This document shows positions 50,785 through 62,306 of a DNA stretch of 64,000 bases, piece by piece (position 1 is the stretch's first letter; the number at the start of each line of letters is the position of its first letter). A program made the translations under genes and the position numbers. Under the pieces are notes generated by a model. The model saw nothing but the letters and a program-made list of their open reading frames with translations, did not search any database and was not told the origin of the DNA. This DNA is from Xenorhabdus yunnanensis (GTDB lineage Bacteria; Pseudomonadota; Gammaproteobacteria; Enterobacterales; Enterobacteriaceae): contig NZ_JAQRFI010000011.1 in the NCBI RefSeq assembly GCF_028598805.1, positions 37,418 through 101,417 on the forward strand, in the 5' to 3' direction.

Positions 50785-51237
50785 TTACCAGCGATTTGCC
50801 GCATCCTGATCACTCTGCCTCGTCTCGACCCAACGCTCTCCTTCTGCAAGAGATTCTTTTTTCCAGAATGGCGCCTTGGTTTTCAGATAATCCATGATGA
50901 ATTCAGCCGCCATAAAAGCCATATTGCGGTGAGAGCTGGTAACACCAACAAATACAATCTCAGCCCCTGGGTAAAGTTCACCAACGCGGTGGATAATACT
51001 GACACGTTGCAAAGGCCAACGTTGGCGCGCTTCATCAACAATTTTCTGCAACATCTTTTCTGTCATGCCCGAATAATGTTCCAATGTTAGCGCTTTAACG
51101 TTATTTCCTAAATTATGGTTGCGAACTTTACCCGTAAAGGTCACAACAGCACCATCTTCATCACACTGCGAGAGCCATTGATATTCTTCACCAACGTTGA
51201 ATGTCTCCCGTTGAACACTAATCCGCGTATTCCCCAT
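50785..51237 (-). CDS. moaE: Molybdopterin synthase catalytic subunit MoaE
   Basis: A 150-residue large subunit of molybdopterin synthase, which adds two sulfurs to cyclic pyranopterin monophosphate. The catalytic lysines Lys119 and Lys126 lie in KTKAPFWKKE, and GKVRNHN is conserved. It is the last gene of moaACDE and starts one base after moaD ends. Confidence 0.96.
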   Translation of the reverse strand: MGNTRISVQRETFNVGEEYQWLSQCDEDGAVVTFTGKVRNHNLGNNVKALTLEHYSGMTEKMLQKIVDEARQRWPLQRVSIIHRVGELYPGAEIVFVGVTSSHRNMAFMAAEFIMDYLKTKAPFWKKESLAEGERWVETRQSDQDAANRW

Positions 51238-51238
51238 T

Positions 51239-51484
51239 TCATCCCCCCGTCACAGGGGGGAAAAACGCCACTTCATCACCATCATTTAAGGCATGTTCGG
51301 CATGAACAAAAGATTGATTCACAGCAGACAGCAATTTGCCTTCTTCTAATGCCAGCGCCCATCTTTCACCTTTTTCAATCAGTGCATGACGAAGGTGCGC
51401 TACAGTTGGGTAATTATTCGGTAATTCAAGGGAATCTGTTCCCACCAGTTCACGGACTTGAGCGAAAAATAGTACCTTTATCAT
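51239..51484 (-). CDS. moaD: Molybdopterin synthase sulfur carrier MoaD
   Basis: An 81-residue ubiquitin-like sulfur carrier ending in the required Gly-Gly (FFPPVTGG), which MoeB adenylates before thiocarboxylation. Its start overlaps the moaC stop by four bases. MoeB is encoded at 29624-30379. Confidence 0.96.
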   Translation of the reverse strand: MIKVLFFAQVRELVGTDSLELPNNYPTVAHLRHALIEKGERWALALEEGKLLSAVNQSFVHAEHALNDGDEVAFFPPVTGG

Positions 51485-51960
51485 GCTTTCACCTTAAAAT
51501 CCCCTGATTTGCCACCGCTTTTTTCCAATAAACGTACAGGCCCGATGACCATGTCTTTTTGCACGGCTTTACACATGTCATAAATCGTCAAAGCTGCTAC
51601 CGATGCCGCTGTCAAAGCCTCCATCTCCACACCTGTTTTTCCGGTCAAACGGCAACAAGATTCGATTCTGACACGGTTGTGTTCTGTTTGTGCTTCCAGT
51701 TGAACCTCTACTTTACTCAGTAGCAGCGGATGGCAAAGCGGAATCAATTCCCATGTCCGTTTTGCCGCCTGAATACCTGCAATACGGGCAGTAGCAAAAA
51801 CATCTCCTTTATGGTGTTCACCAGCAATAATCATGGCCAAAGTTTCAGCCTGCATTTCAACAAATGCTTCTGCCCGTGCCTCACGCACAGTTTCCAATTT
51901 GGCAGAAATATCCACCATGTGGGCTTCACCCGCAGTATTGATATGGGTTAATTGAGACAT
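51481..51960 (-). CDS. moaC: Cyclic pyranopterin monophosphate synthase MoaC
   Basis: A 159-residue enzyme that converts the MoaA product into cyclic pyranopterin monophosphate. Conserved stretches include [13 protein letters not shown] and the [10 protein letters not shown] motif near residue 128. AGGAGC precedes the ATG. It follows moaA after 48 bases; the moaB gene found between them in E. coli is missing. Confidence 0.96.
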   Translation of the reverse strand: MSQLTHINTAGEAHMVDISAKLETVREARAEAFVEMQAETLAMIIAGEHHKGDVFATARIAGIQAAKRTWELIPLCHPLLLSKVEVQLEAQTEHNRVRIESCCRLTGKTGVEMEALTAASVAALTIYDMCKAVQKDMVIGPVRLLEKSGGKSGDFKVKA

Positions 51961-52008
51961 TCTTTGCTCCTAAAAAAATTGCTCCTGAAAATGAATCTTG
52001 CAGTTAGG

Positions 52009-52989
52009 TTAACCACCAATAAAAGAAAGATTCTGGGTGATACCACTGTCACCCTGATGTAAAAAGTGAGTCTCACGCTTATGATGCAACCCACCTTGAA
52101 TACGTAGTTTCAAATCATCAAGTGATGTGTCATCAGACAATAAATCACGCAATGGAATGCCCTGTTCACCAAACAAGCACAAATGAAGATTGCCAATCGC
52201 GGATACTCTCAGGCGATTGCAGCTTTGGCAAAAATCTTTTTCATACGGCATGATAAGGCCAATTTCCCCCTGATAATCGGGATGATGGAAAACTTGAGCC
52301 GGCCCATCACTGCGCTCACGCTGCTGCTGCTGCCAACCCTGTTGCAACAGTTGGTGGCGAATCACTTTCCCAGAAACATGATGACGATGAAAAATGTCAC
52401 TACCTTCCCCTGTTTCCATCAGTTCAATAAAACGCAACTGGATAGAGCGGTATTTAATCCAATCAAGAAAGGCTGACAGGTTGATATCATTTACATTCTT
52501 CATCAGCACTGCGTTAACTTTCACTGTGTTGAATCCCACCTCAAAAGCCGCGTCAATGCCACGCATAATCTGGAAAAATTTATCCTGTCCGGTAATGGCG
52601 TAAAATTGCCGGGGATCCAAACTATCAACGCTTACGTTAATGGCTGTCAGGCCAGCCGATTTCCATTGGGATATATCCCGCTCCATACGGTAGCCGTTAG
52701 TTGTAACAGCAATTTTTTTAATTTGCGGATTTTCATGAACCGCTGCAATAATGTCGCAAAAATCACGGCGCATGGTGGGTTCTCCTCCCGTCAGGCGGAT
52801 TTTTTCTGTGCCAAGTTCAGCAAATGCCCGGCTAACGCGACGAATTTCTGGCAGGGAAAGAAATGATTTATGGCCATGAGGCCGATATCCATCAGGTAGA
52901 CAATATGTGCAACGAAAGTTACACACATCGGTAATAGATAATCTCAAGTAATAGAACTTGCGCAAGAATGCATCTACAAGTTGTTCCAC
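52009..52989 (-). CDS. moaA: GTP 3',8-cyclase MoaA
   Basis: A 326-residue radical SAM enzyme that starts Moco synthesis from GTP. The SAM cluster cysteines are Cys23, Cys27 and Cys30 in CNFRCTYC. The C-terminal cluster uses FCQSCNRL and HLCLFG, and the protein ends in Gly-Gly as the family does. I start it at the GTG at 52989: AAGGTG lies 5 bases upstream and the next residues ([14 protein letters not shown]) align with E. coli MoaA from its start. The TTG five codons earlier falls inside the ribosome site. A Moco riboswitch precedes it. Confidence 0.93.
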   Translation of the reverse strand: MEQLVDAFLRKFYYLRLSITDVCNFRCTYCLPDGYRPHGHKSFLSLPEIRRVSRAFAELGTEKIRLTGGEPTMRRDFCDIIAAVHENPQIKKIAVTTNGYRMERDISQWKSAGLTAINVSVDSLDPRQFYAITGQDKFFQIMRGIDAAFEVGFNTVKVNAVLMKNVNDINLSAFLDWIKYRSIQLRFIELMETGEGSDIFHRHHVSGKVIRHQLLQQGWQQQQRERSDGPAQVFHHPDYQGEIGLIMPYEKDFCQSCNRLRVSAIGNLHLCLFGEQGIPLRDLLSDDTSLDDLKLRIQGGLHHKRETHFLHQGDSGITQNLSFIGG

Positions 52990-53425
52990 AATAACACCTT
53001 CCAAGTACGGGAGATGCCGGCATTTCTACCTTGCATCTTGGTGACTCAGGAGCCACGGCCAGAGCATCATATCAATGTGGTATCCATTTGATAGAACAGA
53101 GACTTAGACACAGAGGCTAGGAGTTAATATCAGTTAAATTTTTATATGAATAATTACGCGAGTAACGATGTGCCCACCAAAGATTTTAACTCTTAAGATA
53201 ACAAAAAGCTAATGCTCAAACCGATATATACTTTATTATACAACGAGTTAACCATTCACAATGGCACCAGATTATTACGGTATTTCCAAGCTGTCGCGCG
53301 AAAATATCAAGCAAAAAACGGCACAAGATTACATCAGTTTCTGAAAGCATTATATTTTATGATAAATTAGATAAGATTTATTAAATTCTACGTTTAGCCA
53401 GCAATTAGTCAGTAACAGGAATCCT
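52990..53425. other. 436-base moaA-ybhK divergent region
   Basis: The half next to moaA holds the Moco riboswitch. The half next to ybhK is AT-rich and carries the promoters, for which I cannot give firm boxes. No other coding frame is supported. Confidence 0.6.
52994..53125 (-). ncRNA. Molybdenum cofactor (Moco) riboswitch
   Basis: The moaA leader on the minus strand contains, in order, CTCCTAGCCTCTG, GGATACC, GATGCTCTGGCCGTGGC, AGAAATGCC, GGCATCTCCCGTAC and TGGAAGGTG. These are the landmark segments of the Moco RNA motif upstream of E. coli moaA. The last helix overlaps the ribosome site (AAGGTG) just before the GTG start, which fits control of translation by the cofactor. The boundaries are by eye. 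Confidence 0.75.
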
Positions 53426-54334
53426 ATGCGAAATCGCACATTAGCTGATTTGGATCGCGTTGTCGCCCTCGGTGGCGGCCATGGACTTGGACGCGTTATG
53501 TCTTCCCTTTCTTCCCTCGGAACCCGCCTGACAGGAGTTGTAACGACAACTGATAACGGTGGCTCAACCGGTAGAATACGACGCTCAGAAGGCGGAATCG
53601 CGTGGGGAGATATGCGTAATTGCCTCAATCAGTTAATCACGGAACCCACTATTGCTTCGACTATGTTTGAATATCGCTTTAGTGGCAATGGCGAATTATC
53701 CGGGCATAATTTGGGCAATTTGATGTTGAAAGCACTGGATCATTTAAGTGTCCGCCCTCTTGAAGCGATTAACTTGATCCGTAATCTGTTGAAAGTCAAT
53801 GCACAGTTGATTCCCATGTCGGAACAATCGGTTGATTTAATGGCAATTGATGATCAAGGCAATACCGTACATGGCGAAGTGAATGTCGATCAGCTCAATT
53901 GTATACCACAGGAGCTATCGCTTTACCCTCGCGTCAACGCCACTAAAGAAGCATTGGATGCCATTGAGCAAGCAGATTTGATTCTGATCGGCCCCGGTAG
54001 TTTTTTCACCAGTCTGATGCCATTGTTGTTATTAGAAGATTTAACGCAATCCCTGCGACGCAGTAACGCTAATATGATTTATATCGGTAACTTAGGGAAA
54101 GAACTTAGCCATGCCGCGACTAAGTTATCGTTAGAAGATAAAATCGAAATCATGGAGAGTAAGATTGGCCGTAAGATGATTAATGCGCTTATTGTCGGCC
54201 CACGTACCGATATTCGCCCTTTCAGTGACCGGATTGTGACACAACAAGTTTTGGAAGCACAGGATATCCCTTACCGCCATGATCGTGAATTATTGCGCCA
54301 AGCAATTGAGCACACCCTGCAAAAATTGGGTTAA
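53426..54334 (+). CDS. ybhK: YvcK/CofD-family protein YbhK
   Basis: A 302-residue protein of the YvcK/CofD-like family, matching E. coli YbhK. It has an N-terminal nucleotide-binding loop [12 protein letters not shown], then [13 protein letters not shown] and the [15 protein letters not shown] motif. YvcK in Bacillus affects growth on gluconeogenic carbon and cell shape. AGGAA precedes the ATG. It is convergent with uvrB; only 11 bases separate the stops. Confidence 0.93.
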   Translation: MRNRTLADLDRVVALGGGHGLGRVMSSLSSLGTRLTGVVTTTDNGGSTGRIRRSEGGIAWGDMRNCLNQLITEPTIASTMFEYRFSGNGELSGHNLGNLMLKALDHLSVRPLEAINLIRNLLKVNAQLIPMSEQSVDLMAIDDQGNTVHGEVNVDQLNCIPQELSLYPRVNATKEALDAIEQADLILIGPGSFFTSLMPLLLLEDLTQSLRRSNANMIYIGNLGKELSHAATKLSLEDKIEIMESKIGRKMINALIVGPRTDIRPFSDRIVTQQVLEAQDIPYRHDRELLRQAIEHTLQKLG

Positions 54335-54345
54335 ATCGGCGACAA

Positions 54346-56373
54346 TCAGGAATTAGCGATAAATTGTGCTCGCAATTCCTGAACCTGATCACGAATGCTG
54401 GCCGCTTTTTCAAACTCAAGATCCCGGGCATGTTGGTACATTTTTTCTTCCAACTCACGGATTTTGCTCTCTAGCTCTTTGGCCGATAAATTGTGGTAAT
54501 CATCCGTGCCCAAGGCAACTTTACTTTTTCCTTTGGTTCTTCCTTTACCATTAACTGGTTGACCAATTTTCAGGATATCACCGATTTTTTTGTTCAACCC
54601 TTGCGGTACAATACCGTGCTCTGTGTTAAATGCCTGTTGTTTGGCACGACGGCGCTCTGTTTCCTCAATAGCCTTCGCCATTGAATTAGTGATTTTGTCG
54701 CCATATAAAATTGCTTTACCATGCAGGTTACGTGCTGCACGACCGATAGTCTGGATTAGAGATCGCTCTGAACGAAGGAAGCCCTCTTTATCTGCATCTA
54801 AAATTGCCACAAGGGAAACTTCCGGCATATCCAAGCCTTCACGCAATAAGTTAATGCCAACCAAAACATCAAATTCACCGAGACGAAGATCACGGATAAT
54901 TTCTACCCGTTCAACGGTATCAATGTCGGAATGGAGATAACGTACTCGCTCACCATGCTCTTCCAAGTATTCTGTCAAGTCTTCCGCCATCCGTTTGGTT
55001 AAGGTCGTTACCAACACTCGCTCATTTTTTGCCGCACGAATACGGATTTCAGACAGTAAATCATCCACTTGGGTTGCCACAGGACGAACTTCAACTTCTG
55101 GGTCAATTAGCCCCGTCGGACGTACAACTTGTTCGACAACTTCATTGCCAGATTTTTCTAATTCATAGTGACCAGGAGTGGCTGAAACATAAATGGTCTG
55201 TGGTGCCAATGCCTCAAATTCCTCAAACCGTAATGGGCGGTTATCCAGCGCTGACGGCAAACGGAAACCATATTCCACTAATGTTTCCTTACGGGAGCGA
55301 TCCCCTCGGTACATTCCACCAATCTGTGGAATGGTTACGTGAGATTCATCCACCACCAGCAAACCATTTGCCGGAAGATAGTCAAACAACGTTGGAGGTG
55401 GTTCACCAGCGGAACGACCAGATAGATAACGGGAGTAGTTTTCAATGCCGGAGCAGTAACCCAATTCATTCATCATTTCGAGATCGAATTGTGTTCGCTG
55501 GGTGATACGCTGTTCTTCCAATAACTTGTCTGATGTCAACAGAACCTTGCGCCGTTGTACCAACTCAGTTTTAATCTCTTCCATCGCCTGAAGGATACGT
55601 TCACGCGGTGTAACATAGTGAGTTTTGGGATAGATGGTATAACGCGGGACATTGTACTGTACCTGTCCTGTCAGCGGATCAAACAAGGAAAGGCGCTCAA
55701 CTTCATCATCGAATAATTCCACGCGCAAAGCATGTTCATCCGACTCTGCCGGGAAAATATCAATCACTTCACCACGTACCCGAAATGTTCCGCGCTGGAA
55801 TGCTTGATCATTACGGGTATATTGCAGTTCTGCCAAGCGACGTAAGATGGCACGTTGGTCAATTAACATACCATCAGTTAAGTGAAGCATCATTTTCAAA
55901 TAGCTATCAGGATCACCTAAACCATAAATTGCAGAGACAGAAGCCACCACAACAACATCACGGCGTTCCAGCAAGGCTTTCGTTGCAGACAAGCGCATCT
56001 GTTCAATATGTTCATTTACTGAAGCGTCTTTTTCGATAAAGGTATCGGAACTGGGCACATAGGCTTCTGGCTGGTAATAATCGTAATAGGAAACAAAATA
56101 TTCCACAGCATTCTCAGGAAAGAACGCTTTCATTTCGCTATAAAGCTGTGCTGCCAATGTTTTATTAGGGGCAAGGATCATGGTGGGACGATTTAAATTT
56201 GCGATAACATTCGCAATCGTAAAAGTTTTACCTGACCCCGTAACCCCCAAAAGCGTCTGATGGGCTAATCCATCTTCCAGCCCTTCCTGTAATTGTCTGA
56301 TGGCCGATGGCTGATCGCCTCCCGGCTTAAAATCAGAATGTAACTTGAATACCTTGCTCGTTTCTTTGCTCAT
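54346..56373 (-). CDS. uvrB: Excinuclease ABC subunit B
   Basis: A 675-residue damage-recognition helicase of nucleotide excision repair. Walker A GVTGSGKT, the beta-hairpin [21 protein letters not shown] segment, DESH and the helicase motif QTIGRAARN are intact. The C-terminal UVR domain that contacts UvrC ends the protein. I start it at the ATG at 56373, preceded by GGGG; the frame runs 45 codons further upstream but passes through the SOS box. LexA control is expected from the box at 56415-56434. Confidence 0.96.
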   Translation of the reverse strand: MSKETSKVFKLHSDFKPGGDQPSAIRQLQEGLEDGLAHQTLLGVTGSGKTFTIANVIANLNRPTMILAPNKTLAAQLYSEMKAFFPENAVEYFVSYYDYYQPEAYVPSSDTFIEKDASVNEHIEQMRLSATKALLERRDVVVVASVSAIYGLGDPDSYLKMMLHLTDGMLIDQRAILRRLAELQYTRNDQAFQRGTFRVRGEVIDIFPAESDEHALRVELFDDEVERLSLFDPLTGQVQYNVPRYTIYPKTHYVTPRERILQAMEEIKTELVQRRKVLLTSDKLLEEQRITQRTQFDLEMMNELGYCSGIENYSRYLSGRSAGEPPPTLFDYLPANGLLVVDESHVTIPQIGGMYRGDRSRKETLVEYGFRLPSALDNRPLRFEEFEALAPQTIYVSATPGHYELEKSGNEVVEQVVRPTGLIDPEVEVRPVATQVDDLLSEIRIRAAKNERVLVTTLTKRMAEDLTEYLEEHGERVRYLHSDIDTVERVEIIRDLRLGEFDVLVGINLLREGLDMPEVSLVAILDADKEGFLRSERSLIQTIGRAARNLHGKAILYGDKITNSMAKAIEETERRRAKQQAFNTEHGIVPQGLNKKIGDILKIGQPVNGKGRTKGKSKVALGTDDYHNLSAKELESKIRELEEKMYQHARDLEFEKAASIRDQVQELRAQFIANS

Positions 56374-56414
56374 TTTCCCCGCACCATCCGTACACTGACA
56401 AAACTCTTTTATAA

Positions 56415-56434
56415 TACTGGATAAAAAACCAGCT
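56415..56434. promoter_or_regulatory. LexA (SOS) box of uvrB
   Basis: TACTGGATAAAAAACCAGCT has the CTG-N10-CAG core and closely resembles the uvrB SOS box of E. coli. It lies 42 bases upstream of the uvrB start codon. Confidence 0.85.
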
Positions 56435-57037
56435 TCAAGTAAGTTGATAAAATAATATTGTTTTTGTTTGAAGGAAGATCTGGGAAAGATTCCATAGAGA
56501 CAAGTCACTATCTATTGATATATTCATAAAATGTGATATTCATACGATGATATTAACCTTTAATTAACATTAATGATGGCTATTTTTATCCCCAAATAAT
56601 GAGCTTGCTTTTTCTTATTTTTGTATTAGCAATAGAAATAGTAAAGCTCTGAATGGCAGAGGAGAACAAAAAAGGATTGATTTTATTTAATTACTTGATT
56701 TTTTTCATAAAAAAAATAAAAGTCGAGAATAGCAGCAAATCTTGTACAAACCGCGTATTACCTTGCATGAGGATGATTTTCTAAAACTAATACACAAAGT
56801 TATCCACAACAATAGTGGATAACCCAGCAAAACCTATCAAGCATCGGCGATTGCGGGGTTATTCTTGTTTATAAATTTTTTCAATGACGAAATATTTTAT
56901 GCTGTTTTAGAATTGATTTTCGCTATTCGTTGTTCAAAAACATCTCAATCATTGTTGAAATAAAATACTTTTCATGTAAGAAAAATCGACTGAACAACCG
57001 TTCTCGACACCAATTTTAACTAGCTCAAAGTAAATAA
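56435..57037. other. About 600-base AT-rich gap between bioD and uvrB
   Basis: The gap carries the distal uvrB control region and an inverted pair of DnaA-box-like sequences at 56799-56823. No supported gene and no clear bioD terminator are seen. Confidence 0.55.
56799..56823. promoter_or_regulatory. Inverted pair of DnaA boxes
   Basis: TTATCCACA (56800-56808), the perfect DnaA box, faces AGTGGATAA (56814-56822), its near-perfect mate. Together they form a 9-bp inverted repeat with a 7-base spacer, about 430 bases upstream of uvrB. The hairpin could alternatively act on bioD transcripts. Confidence 0.55.
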
Positions 57038-57721
57038 TTAGTTAACCAATGAATCAATGGTTATATATTTACCTATATTATTTTTATCATCTGATTCACT
57101 CAAATGAGGAATAATCCCCAATAAAGGTGCGGGCATCATATGCTTTAGTGTCTTCAAATATGCCACCTGATGTTTGCCTGCCGGCTCAATTTCATTAGCA
57201 ACCCAGCCCACCAGTTTCAATCCAGCATACTGAATAGCTTTCGCGGTTAATGCCGCATGGTTAATACAACCTAATTTGACACCGACTGTCAAAATTACCG
57301 GTAAATCTTCCTGAATCACCCAATCAGCAAAAGTCGTATTGTCCGATAATGGTGTATACCATCCCCCAGCCCCCTCAATCAAAACCCAATCAGATTTCTT
57401 TTCCAATGCTCTCAATCCCTTTGATAAAACAGAAAAATCTATTGGTTGATTAAGTTCTGCGCTCACAATGTGAGGCGATGTAGGTTCAATAAATACCAGA
57501 GGATTCACTTCCTGGTAAGTTAATGACACTGTACTATTACGTTGTAGAGCCAGTGCATCACCATTATGCATCCCTTCAGCTGTCATCTCACTCCCTGATG
57601 CCACGGGTTTGTAACCCGCAGTCTGATATCCTTTTTTATTGGCAGCTTGCAGCAAAGCACAACTAACAACTGTTTTACCTACTTCAGTATCGGTTCCTGT
57701 AAGAAAATATTTATTTGTCAC
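57038..57721 (-). CDS. bioD: Dethiobiotin synthetase
   Basis: A 227-residue ATPase closing the ureido ring of dethiobiotin from DAPA and CO2. The P-loop GTDTEVGKT lies near residue 8, and GAGGWYTPLS near 118 is conserved. I start it at a GTG at 57721 (GTGACAAATAAATATTTT), which overlaps the bioC end by 11 bases and aligns with E. coli BioD. It ends the bioBFCD operon. Confidence 0.93.
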   Translation of the reverse strand: MTNKYFLTGTDTEVGKTVVSCALLQAANKKGYQTAGYKPVASGSEMTAEGMHNGDALALQRNSTVSLTYQEVNPLVFIEPTSPHIVSAELNQPIDFSVLSKGLRALEKKSDWVLIEGAGGWYTPLSDNTTFADWVIQEDLPVILTVGVKLGCINHAALTAKAIQYAGLKLVGWVANEIEPAGKHQVAYLKTLKHMMPAPLLGIIPHLSESDDKNNIGKYITIDSLVN

Positions 57722-58484
57722 AATAAATGACTCCAAAAGCAATTTGATAGCTTAATGGGTAATTCCCATTATTCCGTGGATATGCTTCAGCAAGAATATT
57801 CAGACGTTTTCTCGTCATTAATCCCTGCTGGCGACCGTGATGAAGATGTGTTGCACCGATCCCTTTTAGAGAATTCAGCAAGGGCAACAGTTGCGGGTAA
57901 TGCTGGTGATATTCCTGCTTAATGACTTTATGTCGATAGGGTTGGCATGCTTGCGTGATTGTCCCTAATGGCAGAAATTGATTGATATGCCAATAATCAT
58001 CCACGTGCTCCCATGCTGCTTCCAATTCATTCAGCGAACCCTGCGCTAGCGTGGAAAATACGATAAGGCCACCGGGACGGGTAACACGATAAAATTCCCG
58101 CAATGCACATGGCAAATCATTGCACCATTGTACCGCCAGATTGCTGAAACAGAGGTCTACGCTGTTATCCGCCAGTCCCAAATGTTCAATATCCCCTTGC
58201 AGATAGTAATCGGCGACTTGCTGTCCCTTGGCATGACTCAACATGCCGGAAGCCAGATCCAGTGCAATAACTTGTTTACCCTGCTGTTTCCAGCGAGCAC
58301 TAAAAAAACCTGTTCCACACCCTGCATCCAATACCCGCATACCGATATTTTCCGCTTGTGCCAGCTCCATCAAATACTCACCTGTTTGCTGTTGCAGTTT
58401 AGCCACAGTGTCATACTTGGAAGCCGCGCGTCCAAAAGCGCCGGCAATCGCTTGTTTGTCAACGGATTTAACAGCCAGATCCAT
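57711..58484 (-). CDS. bioC: Malonyl-ACP O-methyltransferase BioC
   Basis: A 257-residue SAM-dependent methyltransferase that caps malonyl-ACP so it can enter fatty-acid synthesis for pimelate. SAM motif I is [13 protein letters not shown] near residue 60, and SNLAVQW and [11 protein letters not shown] are conserved. The start at 58484 has GGAGG about 6 bases upstream, inside bioF, and the two genes overlap by 17 bases. Homology ([16 protein letters not shown]) supports this start over the longer frame to 58508. Confidence 0.93.
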   Translation of the reverse strand: MDLAVKSVDKQAIAGAFGRAASKYDTVAKLQQQTGEYLMELAQAENIGMRVLDAGCGTGFFSARWKQQGKQVIALDLASGMLSHAKGQQVADYYLQGDIEHLGLADNSVDLCFSNLAVQWCNDLPCALREFYRVTRPGGLIVFSTLAQGSLNELEAAWEHVDDYWHINQFLPLGTITQACQPYRHKVIKQEYHQHYPQLLPLLNSLKGIGATHLHHGRQQGLMTRKRLNILAEAYPRNNGNYPLSYQIAFGVIYCDK

Positions 58485-59622
58485 GCAGCGCCTCCAGTAA
58501 TCTATCAATATCGTGCTGTGTATGATTTGCTGTCAGCGTAATGCGCAATCGTGCGCTATCAGGGGGAACCGTTGGTGGAAGTATCGCTTTGACCCATACT
58601 TTTTTTTGCCTGAGCACATGAGATAGTGCGGTACAGCGTTCATTGTCCCCAACGATTAATGGCTGGATGGCTGTTTCTGAATTCATCAATACAAAAGGTA
58701 ACTGCTGCACTTCACGACGAAAGTAACGAATATTGTTTTGCAATCGCTGGCGCAACTCATCTCCTGCTCTGATTTGTTGTACTGCTTCGGAAAGTGCCAC
58801 TGCCTGCGCAGGTGGCATTGAGGTACTGTAAATCAGGTGCCGGGCATATTGGAGCAAGTATTCTGCGGTTTGCTCATCACATAAAACTGCGGCTCCGCTC
58901 AATCCAAATGCCTTACCAAAGGTGATGATCAAAATCTCCGGTTTAACATTTTGCACCCAGCAACTACCACGTCCTTCATTACCATGAATGCCGATGCCAT
59001 GGGCATCATCCACCATCAACCAACTTGCTGTAGATTTTGCTTGCTGTGCAATAGATTCAAGTGGAGCACAATCTCCATCCATGCTGAAAACACCTTCCGT
59101 TACTACCAGCGTTTTACCAGCACACGCTTTTGCCAAGTGTTGCTGTAAAGATCCCATGTTATTGTGCAGAAAACGCCGACATTGTGCCGGAGAGTGCATT
59201 GCGGCTTCCATCAACGATGCATGGCTCAGGCGATCAGCAATAATGCGATCTTCTTTTTCCATCAAAGCCGCAATCACGCCTTGATTAGCGGCATAACCAG
59301 AAATGAACAATAAGGCGCGAGAGTATCCCAGCCACTCAGCCAATTGTTGTTCCAGAATATTATGTGCAACGGTGTAACCTGTAACATGTCCTGAGCCTCC
59401 ACTGCCCACACCATATTGTTGGGCACCTTGCTGCCAGGCAGCAATAATCTGGGGATGTCGGCTTAATCCAAGATAATCGTTACTGGAGAAATTAAGGTAC
59501 TGGCCGTCTGAAGTACATAGTAAACGCCCATCAGATCCCTGATGGACTTGTCTATTACGCCATAGCGAAGTGCCCCGACGTTCGGCCAAACGTCGGGAGA
59601 GAGAGTCTGACCAGCTCATCAT
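58468..59622 (-). CDS. bioF: 8-amino-7-oxononanoate synthase
   Basis: A 384-residue PLP enzyme condensing pimeloyl-ACP with L-alanine. The PLP lysine lies in [11 protein letters not shown], and [11 protein letters not shown] and SNDYLGLS are conserved. E. coli BioF has the same length. Its ATG overlaps the bioB stop by four bases; a second ATG follows directly and would also serve. Confidence 0.95.
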   Translation of the reverse strand: MMSWSDSLSRRLAERRGTSLWRNRQVHQGSDGRLLCTSDGQYLNFSSNDYLGLSRHPQIIAAWQQGAQQYGVGSGGSGHVTGYTVAHNILEQQLAEWLGYSRALLFISGYAANQGVIAALMEKEDRIIADRLSHASLMEAAMHSPAQCRRFLHNNMGSLQQHLAKACAGKTLVVTEGVFSMDGDCAPLESIAQQAKSTASWLMVDDAHGIGIHGNEGRGSCWVQNVKPEILIITFGKAFGLSGAAVLCDEQTAEYLLQYARHLIYSTSMPPAQAVALSEAVQQIRAGDELRQRLQNNIRYFRREVQQLPFVLMNSETAIQPLIVGDNERCTALSHVLRQKKVWVKAILPPTVPPDSARLRITLTANHTQHDIDRLLEALHGSGC

Positions 59623-60659
59623 ATTGCCGCATTATAGAATTGTTCGTTATCAGCATTATGAATAATGGCTTCAGTCAAGTGCTCCTGCTGTTGATTGTCA
59701 CCAAATGCCGTTTTTGTCTGTTGAGGATTGATGCCCAAACGACGGAACAGTTGCAGATCTTTATCTTCTTCTGGGTTTGGTGTAGTCAGCAATTTGCAGC
59801 CATAGAAAATGGAATTGGCTCCTGCCATAAAACACATGGCCTGAGTTTGTTCATTCATCTGTTCACGTCCTGCGGATAAACGGACATGAGATTTTGGCAT
59901 CATGATTCGCGCCACAGCAATGGTACGAATAAAGTCAAAAGGATCGACATCTTCATTGTCTTCCAGTGGCGTTCCTTTTACTTTCACCAACATATTAATC
60001 GGTACACTTTCCGGCGGCTTAGGTAAATTCGCCAACTGTACCAATAACGCTGCACGATCACGAATTTGCTCTCCCAAACCAACGATACCGCCCGAGCAAA
60101 CTTTGATACCCGCATCCCGGACATTATCCAAAGTGTTCAGTCTGTCCTGATAACTGCGCGTGGTGATGATATTGCCGTAAAATTCTGGCGAGGTGTCCAA
60201 GTTATGGTTGTAATAGTCCAGACCAGCCTCTGCCAAGCGTTGTGCCTGTGATTGATTCAGCATTCCCAACGTCATGCAGGTTTCCATTCCCAGCTCTTTG
60301 ACGTCTTTGACCATTTTTTCCAAATACGGCATATCACGTTCATGCGGGTTTTTCCAAGCTGCCCCCATGCAGAAACGGGTTGAACCCGCATTTTTAGCTT
60401 TGTGCGCTGATTCAATGACTTTTTCCACTTCCATCAACCGCTCTTTTTCCAGACCAGTTTTGTAGCGGGAACTTTGTGGGCAATATTTACAGTCTTCTGG
60501 GCAAGCCCCCGTCTTTATCGAAAGCAGTGTACTGATCTGTACTTGTTGTGGATCAAAATGCTCGCGATGTATTTGTTGTGCCTGAAATAATAATTCAAAA
60601 AAAGGTTTATCAAACAAGCCCTGTGCCTGATTAATTGTCCATTGTTGACGCTCGCTCAC
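59619..60659 (-). CDS. bioB: Biotin synthase
   Basis: A 346-residue radical SAM enzyme inserting sulfur into dethiobiotin, the same length as E. coli BioB. The SAM cluster motif CPEDCKYC lies near residue 53. Ligands of the [2Fe-2S] cluster are seen in [14 protein letters not shown] and KVCSGGIVG. Translation starts at a GTG with GGAG about 8 bases upstream. It is the first gene of bioBFCD and is divergent from bioA. Confidence 0.96.
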   Translation of the reverse strand: MSERQQWTINQAQGLFDKPFFELLFQAQQIHREHFDPQQVQISTLLSIKTGACPEDCKYCPQSSRYKTGLEKERLMEVEKVIESAHKAKNAGSTRFCMGAAWKNPHERDMPYLEKMVKDVKELGMETCMTLGMLNQSQAQRLAEAGLDYYNHNLDTSPEFYGNIITTRSYQDRLNTLDNVRDAGIKVCSGGIVGLGEQIRDRAALLVQLANLPKPPESVPINMLVKVKGTPLEDNEDVDPFDFIRTIAVARIMMPKSHVRLSAGREQMNEQTQAMCFMAGANSIFYGCKLLTTPNPEEDKDLQLFRRLGINPQQTKTAFGDNQQQEHLTEAIIHNADNEQFYNAAI

Positions 60660-60710
60660 AATAACATCTCCGATGTGAAAAATGTTGTCAGTTTAAATAA
60701 CGCCGTTATC

Positions 60711-60744
60711 ATGTCAACCAAAATGAACTCAAAAAGGTTTACAA
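60711..60744. promoter_or_regulatory. BirA (biotin) operator
   Basis: ATGTCAACC-N16-GGTTTACAA lies between the divergent bioB and bioA starts. The right half-site is perfect against the enteric consensus TTGTAAACC/GGTTTACAA; the left half matches at seven of nine bases. It ends 10 bases before bioA, so holo-BirA could block both directions. Confidence 0.8.
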
Positions 60745-60754
60745 CAAAGTTATT

Positions 60755-62023
60755 ATGACTCCTTCAGATCTTGAATTTGACCAGCACCATATTTGGCATC
60801 CATATACCTCAATGACGAATCCACTTCCGACCTATTCCGTCGCATCAGCCACGGGTGTGGAGCTGGTTTTATCAGATGGGCGCAAATTGATTGATGGCAT
60901 GTCTTCATGGTGGGCTACTATCCACGGTTATAATCATCCGGTTCTCAATGAGGCGGCAAAAGCACAGATCGATAAGATGTCTCATGTTATGTTTGGCGGC
61001 ATAACTCACCTTCCTGCTGTTGAACTGTGCAAACAATTAGTCGCAATGACACCTGATTCTTTGGAATGTGTTTTTTTGGCGGATTCAGGATCGGTTGCAG
61101 TAGAAGTTGCCCTAAAAATGGCATTGCAATATTGGCAAGCCAAAGGGAAAAAACGCCATCGCTTTCTGACGCTGCGTCATGGTTATCATGGTGATACTTT
61201 CGGAGCTATGTCTGTCTGCGATCCGGATAATTCCATGCATAATTTGTATAAAGGCTATTTCCCCAATCACTTGTTTGCCGATGCTCCGCAATGTCAGTTT
61301 GGTGATGAGTGGCAACCGGAAGATATCGATTCTTTGAAGCGATTATTGTTGCAATACCATGATGACATTGCCGCTGTCGTTTTAGAACCTATTGTTCAGG
61401 GTGCTGGCGGAATGAGGATTTATCACTCTGAATATCTACGCCAAATTCGCCAACTTTGTAATAAATATCAGATCTTGTTGATTGCAGACGAAATTGCTAC
61501 CGGATTTGGTCGAACTGGCAAGCTATTTGCTTGTGAACATGCACAGATTGAACCGGATATATTGTGCTTAGGCAAAGCATTGACGGGGGGATATATGACA
61601 TTATCCGCCACACTGACGACCCGCCATGTTGCTGAAACTATTAGCCAAGGTGAAACAGGCTGTTTTATGCATGGCCCAACTTTTATGGGAAATCCTCTGG
61701 CTTGTGCTGTTGCTAGTGCCAGCCTGAAATTACTCTCAGATAGCCCGTGGCAACAACGTATTCAATCAATTGAAACTCAATTAAAAGCTGAATTACTCCC
61801 CCTCAAACCACAAAATTCGGTCAAAGATGTTAGGGTCTTGGGGGCTATAGGTGTTGTTGAAATGAAACGGCCCGTTGATGTCGCTTCATTGCAATGTCAT
61901 TTCGTTAAACATGGTGTATGGATCAGGCCATTTGGTCGATTAATTTATTTGATGCCTCCTTATATTATTCAACCCGAACAGCTATCGAGACTGACAAATT
62001 CCATTGCTGGTGCAATAAATTAA
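60755..62023 (+). CDS. bioA: Adenosylmethionine-8-amino-7-oxononanoate aminotransferase
   Basis: A 422-residue class III PLP aminotransferase that makes DAPA with SAM as amino donor. The N-terminal HIWHPYTSM motif is diagnostic of BioA. The PLP lysine lies in [11 protein letters not shown], and [12 protein letters not shown] precedes it. Length is near E. coli BioA (429). It is divergent from bioBFCD and shares the BirA operator. Confidence 0.95.
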   Translation: MTPSDLEFDQHHIWHPYTSMTNPLPTYSVASATGVELVLSDGRKLIDGMSSWWATIHGYNHPVLNEAAKAQIDKMSHVMFGGITHLPAVELCKQLVAMTPDSLECVFLADSGSVAVEVALKMALQYWQAKGKKRHRFLTLRHGYHGDTFGAMSVCDPDNSMHNLYKGYFPNHLFADAPQCQFGDEWQPEDIDSLKRLLLQYHDDIAAVVLEPIVQGAGGMRIYHSEYLRQIRQLCNKYQILLIADEIATGFGRTGKLFACEHAQIEPDILCLGKALTGGYMTLSATLTTRHVAETISQGETGCFMHGPTFMGNPLACAVASASLKLLSDSPWQQRIQSIETQLKAELLPLKPQNSVKDVRVLGAIGVVEMKRPVDVASLQCHFVKHGVWIRPFGRLIYLMPPYIIQPEQLSRLTNSIAGAIN

Positions 62024-62306
62024 AAAATATTTAAAATTAATAAAATGAATCTCCAGCCACATATTTATTTATGTGGCAACATGAATAAAAACCCAGCAAA
62101 AATCGTATTTCATGACATTTCACGGCATTCATCAATACTTAATAATCATATCTCTAATAAAAAATAAAAGAATATTAAATTATACTCAAAAAACACGCCC
62201 TGATAAATATTAATCACCCAAAAAATGGCTCTTATATCACTATAAAATAGATTCTCTGATATATTCATTATGCAATTAAATTTATTTCAACAACAAGGAA
62301 AACATC

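Noticed and set aside
52990..53004. TTG start for moaA at 53004
   Set aside because: It would place the start inside the ribosome site and the riboswitch 3' helix; the GTG at 52989 fits both alignment and spacing.
56374..56508. Longer N-terminus for uvrB
   Set aside because: The extension crosses the LexA box and has no family similarity.
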